From Meghimatium bilineatum (lineage: Eukaryota > Mollusca > Gastropoda > Stylommatophora > Philomycidae): a stretch of 64,000 nucleotides of DNA. Position 1 is the stretch's first letter; every line of letters starts with the position of its first letter. The stretch covers positions 55,928,828 through 55,992,827 of the forward strand of contig CM067322.1 in the NCBI GenBank assembly GCA_034231615.1, in the 5' to 3' direction. The translations under genes and the position numbers were made by a program. This document shows positions 55,263 to 64,000 of this stretch, in pieces. Below the pieces are notes generated by a model that saw only the letters and a list, made by a program, of their open reading frames with translations, was not told where the DNA came from and ran no database searches.

Positions 55263-55640
55263 GGACAATAATCCATCAAAATAATTGTTTTGACAATTGT
55301 TCTTATCATTTCCCTTTGACTGCAAACGTAAAACCACATTTTTAAAGTGGCAAGATCTGTTTACTGTGACTAAATTAACTTTTTGGTATAAAGCATTATA
55401 TTAAGTCAAAGTGACTAAGACAGAATAGTCAAGTTTTCTTCATGTAAACAGAGCCCTATTTCTATCTCGTGAGTAAGAAAGTTCACGAAAGTAAGATTAT
55501 TGCTAAGATGTCAACATTAGGACCTGTAAGAAAAGACAAAACGGAAAGAATTATATAATTATCCGTGTATTGACTTGAAATGTGTGTTCGATCAGTGGTC
55601 AACCCGACTAGTGTGTACTGAACTATGTATGGTAGATTGG
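55263..55640. other. no feature seen
   Basis: Unassigned AT-rich sequence. Confidence 0.4.
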
Positions 55641-55835
55641 TGATCAGCCCGTGTGGTGCGGGAACCCAAAAAGGGAATAAATATTACTTGAACTGTTACC
55701 TGACATGAACATCGTATATCATGACTAAGATAGTTTTGAGGGTTGAATTGACTGACCCATTCCATAGACTGTCAAGTGATCCAGCGACCAAAAAGTCAAA
55801 CGATTTCCTAGTCAAAAGTGTGACTTTAGCCTTAG
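55641..55835 (+). mobile_element. SINE-A copy, heavily decayed
   Basis: GCCCGTGTGGTGCGGGAACC, AAAAAGGGAATAAATATTAC and TGACCCATTCCATAGACTGT keep SINE-A order with many changes. Confidence 0.55.
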
Positions 55836-55944
55836 GCTGGAGATGAATTTATCTGATATGTCAAGGCCAACTATAATTTGGAAAAACAAAATCAATGTTA
55901 TAGATTCATACATGTCTACACGAATCATTACTTTCAATATTAAA

Positions 55945-56080
55945 CACATGCGGTTGCATCTGTGGTCTCCACAAATGTCCCACTAGACAAACCACCAATG
56001 CAACAGAAAACATTAGTAGATGAAATGCCGTTATATTGAAGCTCTCTTAAGAAAGATTGTAGCATGTCATTAAGAAAAAG
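55945..56080 (+). mobile_element. element D 5' module
   Basis: ACATGCGGTTGCATCTGTGG, CACTAGACAAACCACCAATG and AGTAGATGAAATGCCGTTAT match the first part of D. It stops near 56080 without the D body. Confidence 0.75.
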
Positions 56081-56529
56081 CATTGCACCTTCTACTGGCA
56101 TGGACTCTGTAAAAAAGCGCCCAAAATTCAAGGAGTTGATTTTGCCAATCATAATAAACTCATAGTTTCAATCAGAATACAGCAAACATCTGTATCCGAA
56201 CAAACCACGCCCCTAAGCCTCGTCACAAGAACAAGTATAATCAGGCCCGTAGGTAAGAAGATGTGGTGTTGTTTACCCCCCCCCCCAAACAATGCACTAA
56301 TAATCAGTAAGGGGAAAGTTAAGTCAAAATGTTATCATTCTAAAGAACAACATAGGCCAAAGATTAACACTACATCCTTATGGAATTTTGAAAAGAAAGT
56401 TCAATTCCAGCATAATTTCTGAACCAGTATTGAAGGAAGAACAAAATATTATAATGTAGACAGAATGCGGGACGCATTGAAGATGAACACTAACAATCTA
56501 CAACAGCAACAGCGGTAAAATACATAATA

Positions 56530-56650
56530 TATGATAGAAGCATCGAGGATTTATTATTCAAGAAACATCATAATGCAGCAAAAGGGATTTGAACCTGGTT
56601 CGCCCAAATGGCACCTACTCCCCTCGCAAATTGAGTCAACACATTTTTCG
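56530..56650 (-). mobile_element. tRNA-like SINE head
   Basis: On minus GTTGACTCAATTTGCGAGGG precedes CCAGGTTCAAATCCCTTTTG with the B-box GGTTCAAATCC. Arms do not complete a tRNA. Confidence 0.45.
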
Positions 56651-57229
56651 TCTTGGACACACAACATCCCTAAGAAATATGCAATTTTAATCAATACTTT
56701 AAACGTGTATATTCCTAAGCTACTATATGAATATGGACAGGTCGAACGACACACAGACAATAACACATACACGCTGCACGGGTATGTAAATTCCTCGAAA
56801 ACCAAGTAGAACATCAATTGGTCCGTGTATCACTGAGGTCTTCTAGCACATGCTGATGTTAAATGTTTTTTGTTCTCAGAATTTTGCATACAGTTGTTAA
56901 ACATCCAGTGCGACATTGGTCATGTATACGGCGGTTTTTTAAATGTCATCTTTGGTTCCCCACAGCTTGTCTTGCAGAGAAACTCATATGGAGCAGATTG
57001 TCGTTCTGTTAACAGCGAAACTGGGACAACCCAGTAGTAGACCTATTTGTACTGATGTCAGGGTTGCTGTTCCATAGATGTCGTTGATACCAATTATGTG
57101 TGTGATTTTAGATGGCAGTGTATCGTTCTCAGCTGAAATAGCATAACCTGTTCATTTCAGTTCAATTTATTTAATGTTGTATTGCTCGAGGCTTTTGAAA
57201 TGTCCATATAGTTCTCTCCTCTGAAGTCG

Positions 57230-58749
57230 CATTTATTGTTTTAGTAGAAACTTTATTCCTTGAAGCTTCGAGGTACGTGCGTCTGAGGAAAGTTTTCTCC
57301 TGTTTCTGCCAATTCGTCTTGGTAATAGTAAATAATAATAACACCCATAATCCGTTAGGGCTGAAAAGGTGTCACACTGGATGCCAACACAACCGCTTTA
57401 CCAGACACCAATTCGGCTCTTTCGTTTCCCCTGACCCCATCATGACCTGGACAGTAGATCCATGTAATGCTCTGCGCGTTGTTGAGCAGAGTGACCCATT
57501 CAGTTGTGATCATACTAGTCTTTTGGTGGTTGTGTCGCCAGCCAAGTGAAAGCCGCTGTCACGGCTTCTATTTCCACTCTCATACTCGATGTTGTAGTGG
57601 GGTACGCAGCAGACTTCTCAGCTAATTTCTTTAATTTATTGTCATTTTGGTATGCCACGAAACCCCAAGCACACCTGTTTTTTTCTTGTGTTACTGAGCC
57701 GTCTGTGTAAATTATATTTTTTGGCTTCGAGTACTGCTGTATAAACTCTTGGATCATTTTCTCTCTGTTCTGTTGGCAGCCCAGTAACGGCATTCTCTTC
57801 TCATCTGTATCACAACTGTGGTCAAAAACTTTCTCTCTTTGTCAAATGTCACCCATTCACAGTCTCTTCCCACTTCCTCCAGCTCACAAACTCTGAGTAG
57901 GGTATCTTCTGCTTCTGTCACCCGAGACCTGCCACCCGAGACCTTCCTCCTTGATACGCCTTCCTTTTGTGTTGTCTAGTGATTGGTGTAAGAGATGATG
58001 ATCATTATTGACGACCTTGAAGTATTCTTTAACCTGAGCTATTTTATGTCTCGCTTTGATGCTTGGTAAGTCTAGGAGAAACCTCATGGTCACGATAGGC
58101 GTATCTCTGTGCGTCCTAGGACAGCTCTCATGGTCTCGCTTTGAACTCTCTCCAATTTATCAACGTGTGTTTGCGACAGTGTCAGTAAACCTAAACCATA
58201 GTTCAACAAAGATAACATCACTGCCTGCATCATTTGAAAAAGAGTTACTAGGCGATATCTCTGCAGATGCCATGATTTTGACTGCACTGACACACTTCCC
58301 AGCTTTCTGAATGACATTGTCCACATGTTTCGCGAAAGATATACTTATATTAAAAGTGATGCCTAGATATTTCATAGTTTGCTCCATGTCAATGTTGATG
58401 TCCATCTCGGTGCTATCGTTCTGATCTCTGATGTCCAGGATCCCAATCTCATAGCCACAGGTCAGGACATTAACACCATTGCTATCTATCGAATTATCCA
58501 CAAATCGATGCTGAGTTCGCTTAGCAAATGTATTAGCTGGTCAAAGCTGACTCTGATGTAAGCATCTTCTAGGTCGATCGTGGCGACCACTGTTTCCTCT
58601 TTTGCCTGAAAGCCCTCGTAGATGTCATTGGCTGAACGTGGGTTTAGTGTTGTAGTGAATTTACTATCTAAGAAAATGAACCGATTGCTTATAACTGAGC
58701 ATGTCGATTTGCGACTGTTTTTAACGAAAGTTGAACTCGACATTAACAA
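57230..58749 (-). pseudogene. RNase H LINE, RT to C-terminus, internally deleted
   Basis: On minus: ETVVATIDLEDAYIRVSFDQ (first RT Asp), then a jump to MKYLGITFNISISFAKHVDN (thumb), LNYGLGLLTLSQTHVDKLER, FLLDLPSIKARHKIAQVKEY, RNase H IIYTDGSVTQEKNRCAWGF and SSMRVEIEAVTAAFTWLATQ, and near 57440 the AQSITWIYCPGH block. The YADD region is deleted. Same family as 52855-53310. Confidence 0.88.
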
Positions 58750-59590
58750 ACTTTTAAAAATACATCAGGCTCTTCCTTCACATTAATTTATTATTTTTGT
58801 TGTGTATGTTTACAAAGACAGAGTTATGGAAAGAATATGTCACTTGATGATGATAGTGTCGTTCTCAAAGCTAGATAATAGTACCATATTTAACAATAGT
58901 ATCAATTCTCACTCATTACTGAAATGTATATATGAATCGTGCTTTCAAATAATCAAATTTTTTTACTTGTTTATTTACTGAATGTATAGCCTATATCTCG
59001 TATAATTATTAAGGATATAATCTATGGAAAGTATAAAAGAATGTGATGGTTCAAAGTATTGCGTATTCATCATCACCAATGAGTCCGTATTAAAGGCGTA
59101 AAACAACAAAGACATGGTATTTTTACTCGTAGCAGCAATCGACTCCATATATTTCAGATGATACAAGATTTTGTGAAGACTCCTAATCACAGAATCATGA
59201 ACATTTCTCAAACACACTGGTTGTCAATGGGCAATATTATCGCCCGCATTCTTGTCACAAGTGGACACCACCAAAAACTCTTAATTGCTGGCGTTACAGA
59301 AGGATAACGCTATCAACGTTTTGTAGAAAGAGTGAAGAATAAGCAGTCAACTTCAGTGACGCTACTCAAAGATGACGATGTATCGTGGATGACTATGATT
59401 CAATTGTTGATGTTTAAACTGTTGTAACTTGTTCTGAAGTTATTTCTTAGTCGACAAACTAGCTTGATACAAGTACATTGTTTATTTTAGCATATCAGGT
59501 ATAGGCCATATATATATAAGAACTTGGCTTAGCTTGGCTTTTATGAATAACGATGGGGTCTTTGTTACCTCTAATATTTTATGGTAGTGT
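58750..59590. other. no feature seen
   Basis: AT-rich intergenic sequence without recognised repeat or exon. Confidence 0.45.
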
Positions 59591-59591
59591 G

Positions 59592-59670
59592 TCCTGATAT
59601 AACCTAATTGGACTTTGTCCGCTGGTTGAAAGGGGCACGCCTCTCCAAAAGAGAGGCAAACTCATTAACT
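59592..59670 (+). repeat. unnamed motif-hairpin repeat, copy 2
   Basis: TCCTGATATAACCTAATTGG is followed by the perfect hairpin GCCTCTCCAAAAGAGAGGC (7 bp stem). Confidence 0.65.
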
Positions 59671-59821
59671 ACCAGCTTGGCTTTTTTTCCCCTCCGAACT
59701 TGGGACTTTTCAAAAAGTTGGGTCGTAACTAGGCCTGTATTTATCAACATTGTTATATGCAATTTGTGAAATATAGCATGTTCCGCTAGCTTTGCCCAAC
59801 TTCAAAATGATGTATCTCAGC

Positions 59822-60036
59822 AAATTCATTCCTCAATTGAGGTAGAAAGGTTTTTCAGGTCGCAACACTCCCTCACTTGGATCCAGCTTCAACTGGGTAC
59901 CGGTTTCATCCGGGAAGTAAAGGCGGCGAGGGAAAGGAGATGGCTACCGCTCTCATATAGCAGAGCCACTGAAATGTTAGATCGCTAACAAATCACACCC
60001 CTACGGCATTAATACATACTATTGGTTAACTTAACT
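59822..60036 (+). mobile_element. tRNA-derived SINE, 5'-truncated
   Basis: Starts in the family body at TCCTCAATTGAGGTAGAAAG and keeps CCGGGAAGTAAAGGCGGCGA, GAGATGGCTACCGCTCTCAT and ATCGCTAACAAATCACACCC. The pol III head is absent. Confidence 0.85.
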
Positions 60037-60399
60037 AAACTAAATCTCAGTAAATATATAACTCTTACAAGTGAAATTGTGTGTGTGTGTGCGTTTGACA
60101 TGGTATGGAACCAATTAATTAAATACAGTTTTCATTAAAATGCAACCATTGGTTTACATTTTCGTTTATTTGCGATATATATCAAAAGTCAACTTGTCAA
60201 CACACATCTCACACACATTTTAAAAGATGTTTACAGTCAATTATAAGACCTAATTTACACATGATTGGTTACACATGATCATACAATTGGCATGGTTTAA
60301 GCGTGAAATAGTTCTATTTTGCAATCTTGAGTACAAGACAAGTTGCATTATACAAGACAATTATTATTCCATCACTGTTTTACTAGTGTCAAACCTGGA

Positions 60400-60765
60400 C
60401 AATGACAACACAAGACAAAAGAAAATAGTGACAGGGAAAATGACATGTCTACGAAGAATACTCGGAGTGTCATTAAGAGATAGAATTAGAAACGATAACA
60501 TCAGTCAGATAACCAAACCAATAACAGTATTGGAACCCATCAAAAGAAAGCAGATCAAGTGGTTTTCACACACTTCCAGACTACCAGCAGACAATATGCC
60601 ACAGATGGACATGGCCCATATATACCTCGGCTATAAAGTCAGAGGCAGACCATGTAAAAGATGGACCACAGAAATCAAAGAAGCCACAGGAACAAGCATA
60701 CAAACAGCACACGAGAAGGCCATCTCCAGAGAACTCTTCTACCCCTGACGCCGCAATGCTAACAA
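60400..60765 (+). pseudogene. LINE ORF2 C-terminus
   Basis: Open plus frame: GKMTCLRRILGVSLRDRIRN, EPIKRKQIKWFSHTSRLPAD, YKVRGRPCKRWTTEIKEATG and AHEKAISRELFYP, then a stop. This is the C-terminal domain of an RTE/CR1-like LINE (W-x-GH-x-x-R-M, RGRPxKRW). RT absent. Confidence 0.88.
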
Positions 60766-60904
60766 GAGCCACATCGTATAGACAGATATATAGATAGATG
60801 CTTAACTAAACGTAAAGAGATGCCTTGAGATAATTCTGGAGGTTATGGTGGCTTTATTACAAGAACCGCGACCTCCACTGTTTTTTTATAGGGCCTAGTT
60901 GTAA

Positions 60905-60965
60905 AGCTCTGATATAACTAAATTGGATTAAACGTCTGCGGCTGAGTGGAGCGCAGACCCTACGA
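60905..60965 (+). repeat. unnamed motif-hairpin repeat, copy 3
   Basis: GCTCTGATATAACTAAATTG is followed by GTCTGCG, a loop and CGCAGAC (7 bp stem). Confidence 0.65.
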
Positions 60966-61860
60966 CACCATAAGAATTACATTTACTTAACCACCTAATG
61001 TAAATAGATTATATCTATATGTAGTTCACCATAAACTATTGGCCAATAGCCCATACAGTGAAATAAATCTAAAATCCTGATTATAAAATCCATTATTGAC
61101 TTTAGCCAAGTAGGCCTCCGCATACCGCCGTGGTTGTGGATAAGACCAGAAGTCCAATCCAATATTATTATTATTTTTCTAATCCACTTCCGTCCTACAA
61201 AGTAGAAATACTATTTTAGCGTCAAAATGTTCACAATGATAATTTTTTGGTATAAATTAATTTCTTTTCTCATAAAATAGTCTTCTAACTTGAAAGAAAA
61301 TTTATTTATGAAACGCAATAGTTTTATTTTAAATGTGCAAAGAGAAAGAGACCACTAATTCTTACTTGGACAGAGAACATGCCAAGACAATCTCACAGAG
61401 GCCTACTTACCCTATTACTTTGTACTTCTGTCCATCGAATCTAGATCACTGCTGACCCTAGGTCTAGTGGTCAGAAAACAAGAATCGGATATTCCAACAG
61501 CTGTGAATGCTAAAAAACAGTAAACACGTTGTTAATGACAGCAATTAGTACGCCATGTTATAAAAGGTACACAATGTTGATTTTGTTCCCAAAAAAAAAT
61601 GAAAATGTTTTCTTCTTTGATAATTGGATTTGTTAATTTTGTTGCCTTACGTCACTTACGAAGTTACGTTACCACCCCATTATTGAATATTTTTGTACCC
61701 ATTATGATAATGGTCTAAATTACCAAACTAGCACCGGTCGCCCTAGCACCAGTTAACTTAACAGTAACACTGTTGTTACTAACAGTCAGTCTTTCAATAC
61801 AAACAAATTCAAGGAATTGTTGTTCTATGGCTAGAGTTGGACTTGAACAATGGGCGCAAC
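60966..61860. other. no feature seen
   Basis: Unassigned AT-rich sequence. Confidence 0.45.
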
Positions 61861-61974
61861 TACGGTATAAGTCTTCACTGTGACCTTTGTTCTAGTTTCG
61901 ATGTGTTTTCTGACCTTTGTAGTGTGATTTGGCAAGCTTACGGGTAAGTACTTAGAGTAAGGTTAGGTTTAGAA
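61861..61974 (+). promoter_or_regulatory. possible first exon and splice donor
   Basis: GGCAAGCTTACGG is followed by a strong donor GTAAGT at 61944-61949. With the promoter-like block to its right this could be a non-coding first exon. Weak evidence. Confidence 0.25.
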
Positions 61975-62545
61975 ATAATATTTCTAATGTGTGTGCGCAC
62001 CTCGCTCCGTGTATAGCGGGCAGAAATACTGATCGCTCACCACAAATAATAGGAAATTGTAAAAATGTGTAAATTGTAAAACAAACAGATTATGCATAAG
62101 TTCGTCTGTGTCTAGAGTTGAACTGTGGGATTGTCGGGATGTGACGTCACGGCAGCCATTATTTTGATTGGTGTTACACGGGAATCCTTGACATTAGATA
62201 GTTAAAATTGTCAACAGTGTGCTATATTCTGTACTTTCACCGAAATATTTTAGAAATATTTCTAATGTGTGTGCGCACCTCGCTCCGTGTATAGCACGCA
62301 GAAATACTGATCGCTCAGTACAAATCAGTGGAAAAATTTTTTAAATATGTAATTTACATTGTAAATTGAAAAAGAAACAGATTATGTATAAGTTCGTCTG
62401 TGTCTAGAGTTGAACTCAGTGATTGTCGGGATGTGACGTCACGGCAGCCATTAATTAAATTGGTGTTACACGGAAGTGACGTTAGGTAGTTAAAAATGTA
62501 AACAGTGCACTATTTATAGCACAGTGAAGACTATTACTTTTAACC
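61975..62545 (+). promoter_or_regulatory. duplicated promoter-like block with two CRE palindromes
   Basis: Two copies, about 61975-62250 and 62253-62545, share TCTAATGTGTGTGCGCACCT, CGCTCCGTGTATAGC, AAGTTCGTCTGTGTCTAGAG and ATTGTCGGGATGTGACGTCA. TGACGTCA, the CREB/ATF full site, is at 62142-62149 and 62434-62441. The second copy adds ACACGGAAGTGACG, an ETS/CRE-half-site-like string. More CpG than its surroundings. No coding frame. It may regulate a plus-strand gene to the right. Confidence 0.5.
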
Positions 62546-62984
62546 AAAATATGTATACTATGAATTGGTGTGATTCACTTTAGGCTGGTCATTTATGAAG
62601 CCCCTGGGGTTAAGTATTCTCAGTCATCAGTAGGCCATAGACATCTCCTCTCTCCCCCTCTATCTAGCTAATATGCATGAATGATGTATTTTTCTTTTCA
62701 AGGGCTCAGTTCTCAATTGCACAGGTAGGATTATGTGTCACAAATGTTGGCCTTTCTCTTCTTAGTTATGTCCATTTCAGCATCTGCAGGTAATGCTTTA
62801 TTATTTTATTTGCAATTGTTGGTAAGGGTCAGTTGTGCAGTTGGTTGTGTATAGTGATGACCAGGCAATAATATGGCTGACTTAGATTGTTACAAGTGGC
62901 AGTTTTCTGACTTATTTTCTGAGTAGGTCCTATACTTAGAAAGATTCAGACTATCTACACTGACAGTTACTGATGACAATGTCT
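62546..62984 (+). other. possible short spliced exons, no coding call
   Basis: TCAATTGCACAG with GTAGGATT, and a pyrimidine/AG followed by TTATGTCCATTTCAGCATCT GCAG with GTAATG, look like small exons with donors. Too short to support a protein. Confidence 0.25.
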
Positions 62985-63330
62985 ATTAGAGTTACTTTTA
63001 TTTTTGTGCCTGAACACATGTGTGTTAGGGGAAATGAAAGAGTAAAACATACTTGCCAGTGTGACTGTAGTAATAATTGGTAATTTGATGTACCATTCTG
63101 ACATTCAATCAAGGAGTCTGACCAGTTGGAGGATGCAGGGTATGTTCCGTCTATGGCCATAGTGTATAATCTAAGAGTGACTCGTGGATTTGCAAAATGC
63201 AATTGATATTTAGGAATCAAAAGAAGAGGTATCTTTAAACACAGAACTGGAACAGATAGTTACCACACGTTGAGGGACATATTGAATAGAGATCAGAGCA
63301 TCTGTGAGCTTGTCCAGAGTTGATGCTGCA
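62985..63330 (+). pseudogene. LINE RNase H C-terminal fragment
   Basis: Plus frames contain VRGNERVKHTC (from GVRGNERADRLA), ESDQLEDAGYVPSMAIVYNL, RVTRGFAKCN and IKRRGIFKHRTGTDSYHTLR followed by DILNRDQSICELVQS. The same arrangement as 44620-44945. A decayed relative of the RNase H LINEs. Confidence 0.8.
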
Positions 63331-63584
63331 AAATTATAAATGCAGGCCAATTATCTAATTAATTAGTTGATTGTGTCACTTTCCTTGTATTAAATTTTGC
63401 TGTTATCATATTTGAAATGTATTTTTGGTTCTTTGGTAGCAGCCTCCCATGAACATGGACTCAACACATTTTAGGGGTCTTGGATATCTATCTATGTATT
63501 GTCTTTTCTCTGCTTTTGCTGTAAGACGTTGCAGGATTGAATGACACAGTTTTCAGGCCATACAACGTTTATTCACTTGATATG

Positions 63585-63700
63585 CAGTAATATTGTGATG
63601 TCTCAAAACATTGGTAACTCTTTCAATCCACCTTTTTCTTGGTCTTCCTCTGTATCTTGATGTTTCCATTTTCATGATGTATGCTCTTGCTGCACTGATG
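63585..63700 (-). mobile_element. LINE C-terminal fragment
   Basis: On minus, a basic RPRK-type tail followed by a CATCACAATATTACTGCATATCA segment, matching 27290-27385 in the other orientation. Confidence 0.5.
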
Positions 63701-63825
63701 AGAATAAGTGTTCATTTTCATTAAATGGCTAAACCATTTCATGGATATCTATATAAGCTCTAAAAGGGAGTTAACCCATTTAAACCTTTGCCCTTAAATT
63801 TTCTTTCCTTTTAAATGGTTAACTT

Positions 63826-63968
63826 CCTTTTCTTCTTCTGCGTTCATTCTCCCACTGGATCTCTCTTGTTGCAAGACAGTGGTCCCACTAGATTTTCAGC
63901 AGAATGCAGTCCAGAAAATGGAATTGCATTTTATTTGCGCCAATGGTAAGACACATCTTTCTTTGGCG
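63826..63968 (-). mobile_element. SINE-B copy
   Basis: TTCTTCTTCTGCGTTCATTC, CCCACTAGATTTTCAGCAGA and TTTTATTTGCGCCAATGG follow SINE-B order on minus. Flanks TAACTTCCTTTT and TAACATCTTCCTTTT are imperfect direct repeats. Confidence 0.85.
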
Positions 63969-64000
63969 GTAACATCTTCCTTTTTAATGTTTATATAGGG

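Noticed and set aside
59600..59665. Rho-independent terminator (perfect GC stem)
   Set aside because: No U-tract, eukaryotic context, and the stem belongs to a three-copy repeat.

Overview
This window is AT-rich, intron-rich animal DNA. It holds one recognisable host gene, a protein O-mannosyltransferase 2 (POMT2) homologue on the minus strand. I placed 14 coding exons by splice sites, reading-frame continuity and family motifs. They run from a start codon at 47089 down to 3446, so 1.83 kb of coding sequence is spread over 43.6 kb. The C-terminal part of the gene lies beyond the left edge. The repeat content (RNase H-bearing LINEs, tRNA-type SINEs, mariner, Tc1 and piggyBac-like relics, many minisatellites) suggests an invertebrate, perhaps a mollusc. 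The species guess is inference only. There are no operons or prokaryotic signals.

Almost everything else is mobile or tandemly repeated DNA. Several insertions can be dated against each other because target-site duplications (TSDs) or split host copies are visible. (1) A 3.6 kb LINE at 38808-42444 lies between identical 16 bp TSDs. Its 5' part is inverted, so its endonuclease domain is split over both strands, as expected from twin priming. (2) A 1.1 kb non-autonomous piggyBac-like element (9571-10680, TTAA target) splits a SINE. (3) A mariner relic (43062-44192, TA target) splits another copy of the same SINE family; a 42 bp minisatellite has grown between its coding remnant and its right terminal repeat. 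(4) A 5'-truncated RNase H LINE (20377-23174) lies between 10 bp TSDs. (5) SINE copies interrupt older LINEs at 15013-15171, 37739-38011 and 54829-55096.

Two abundant SINE families end in (GAA)n: 'SINE-A' of about 270-280 bp and 'SINE-B' of about 160 bp. The 3' end of the RNase H LINE family seen at 20.4, 17.0, 9.2 and 54.5 kb is similar, which suggests that LINE mobilises them. A third SINE has a clear tRNA-like head (best copy 12913-13196). Other families I cannot name are a 610-620 bp retroposon with a CAAC-type tail ('element D'), a foldback element with a G/C-rich loop (31.5-32.4 and 35.8 kb), and a three-copy motif with a neighbouring hairpin (53.8, 59.6, 60.9 kb).

Layout: 0-3.4 kb, intron or downstream DNA with a 1.1 kb minisatellite; 3.4-47.1 kb, POMT2 exons separated by repeat-filled introns; 47.1-61 kb, 5' flank of POMT2 packed with LINE, mariner and SINE debris; 61.9-62.6 kb, a duplicated promoter-like block with two CRE palindromes; 62.6-64 kb, mostly LINE and SINE remnants. 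Gene boundaries, splice sites and TSDs were read directly from the sequence. Clade names of elements are from motif recognition and are less certain.
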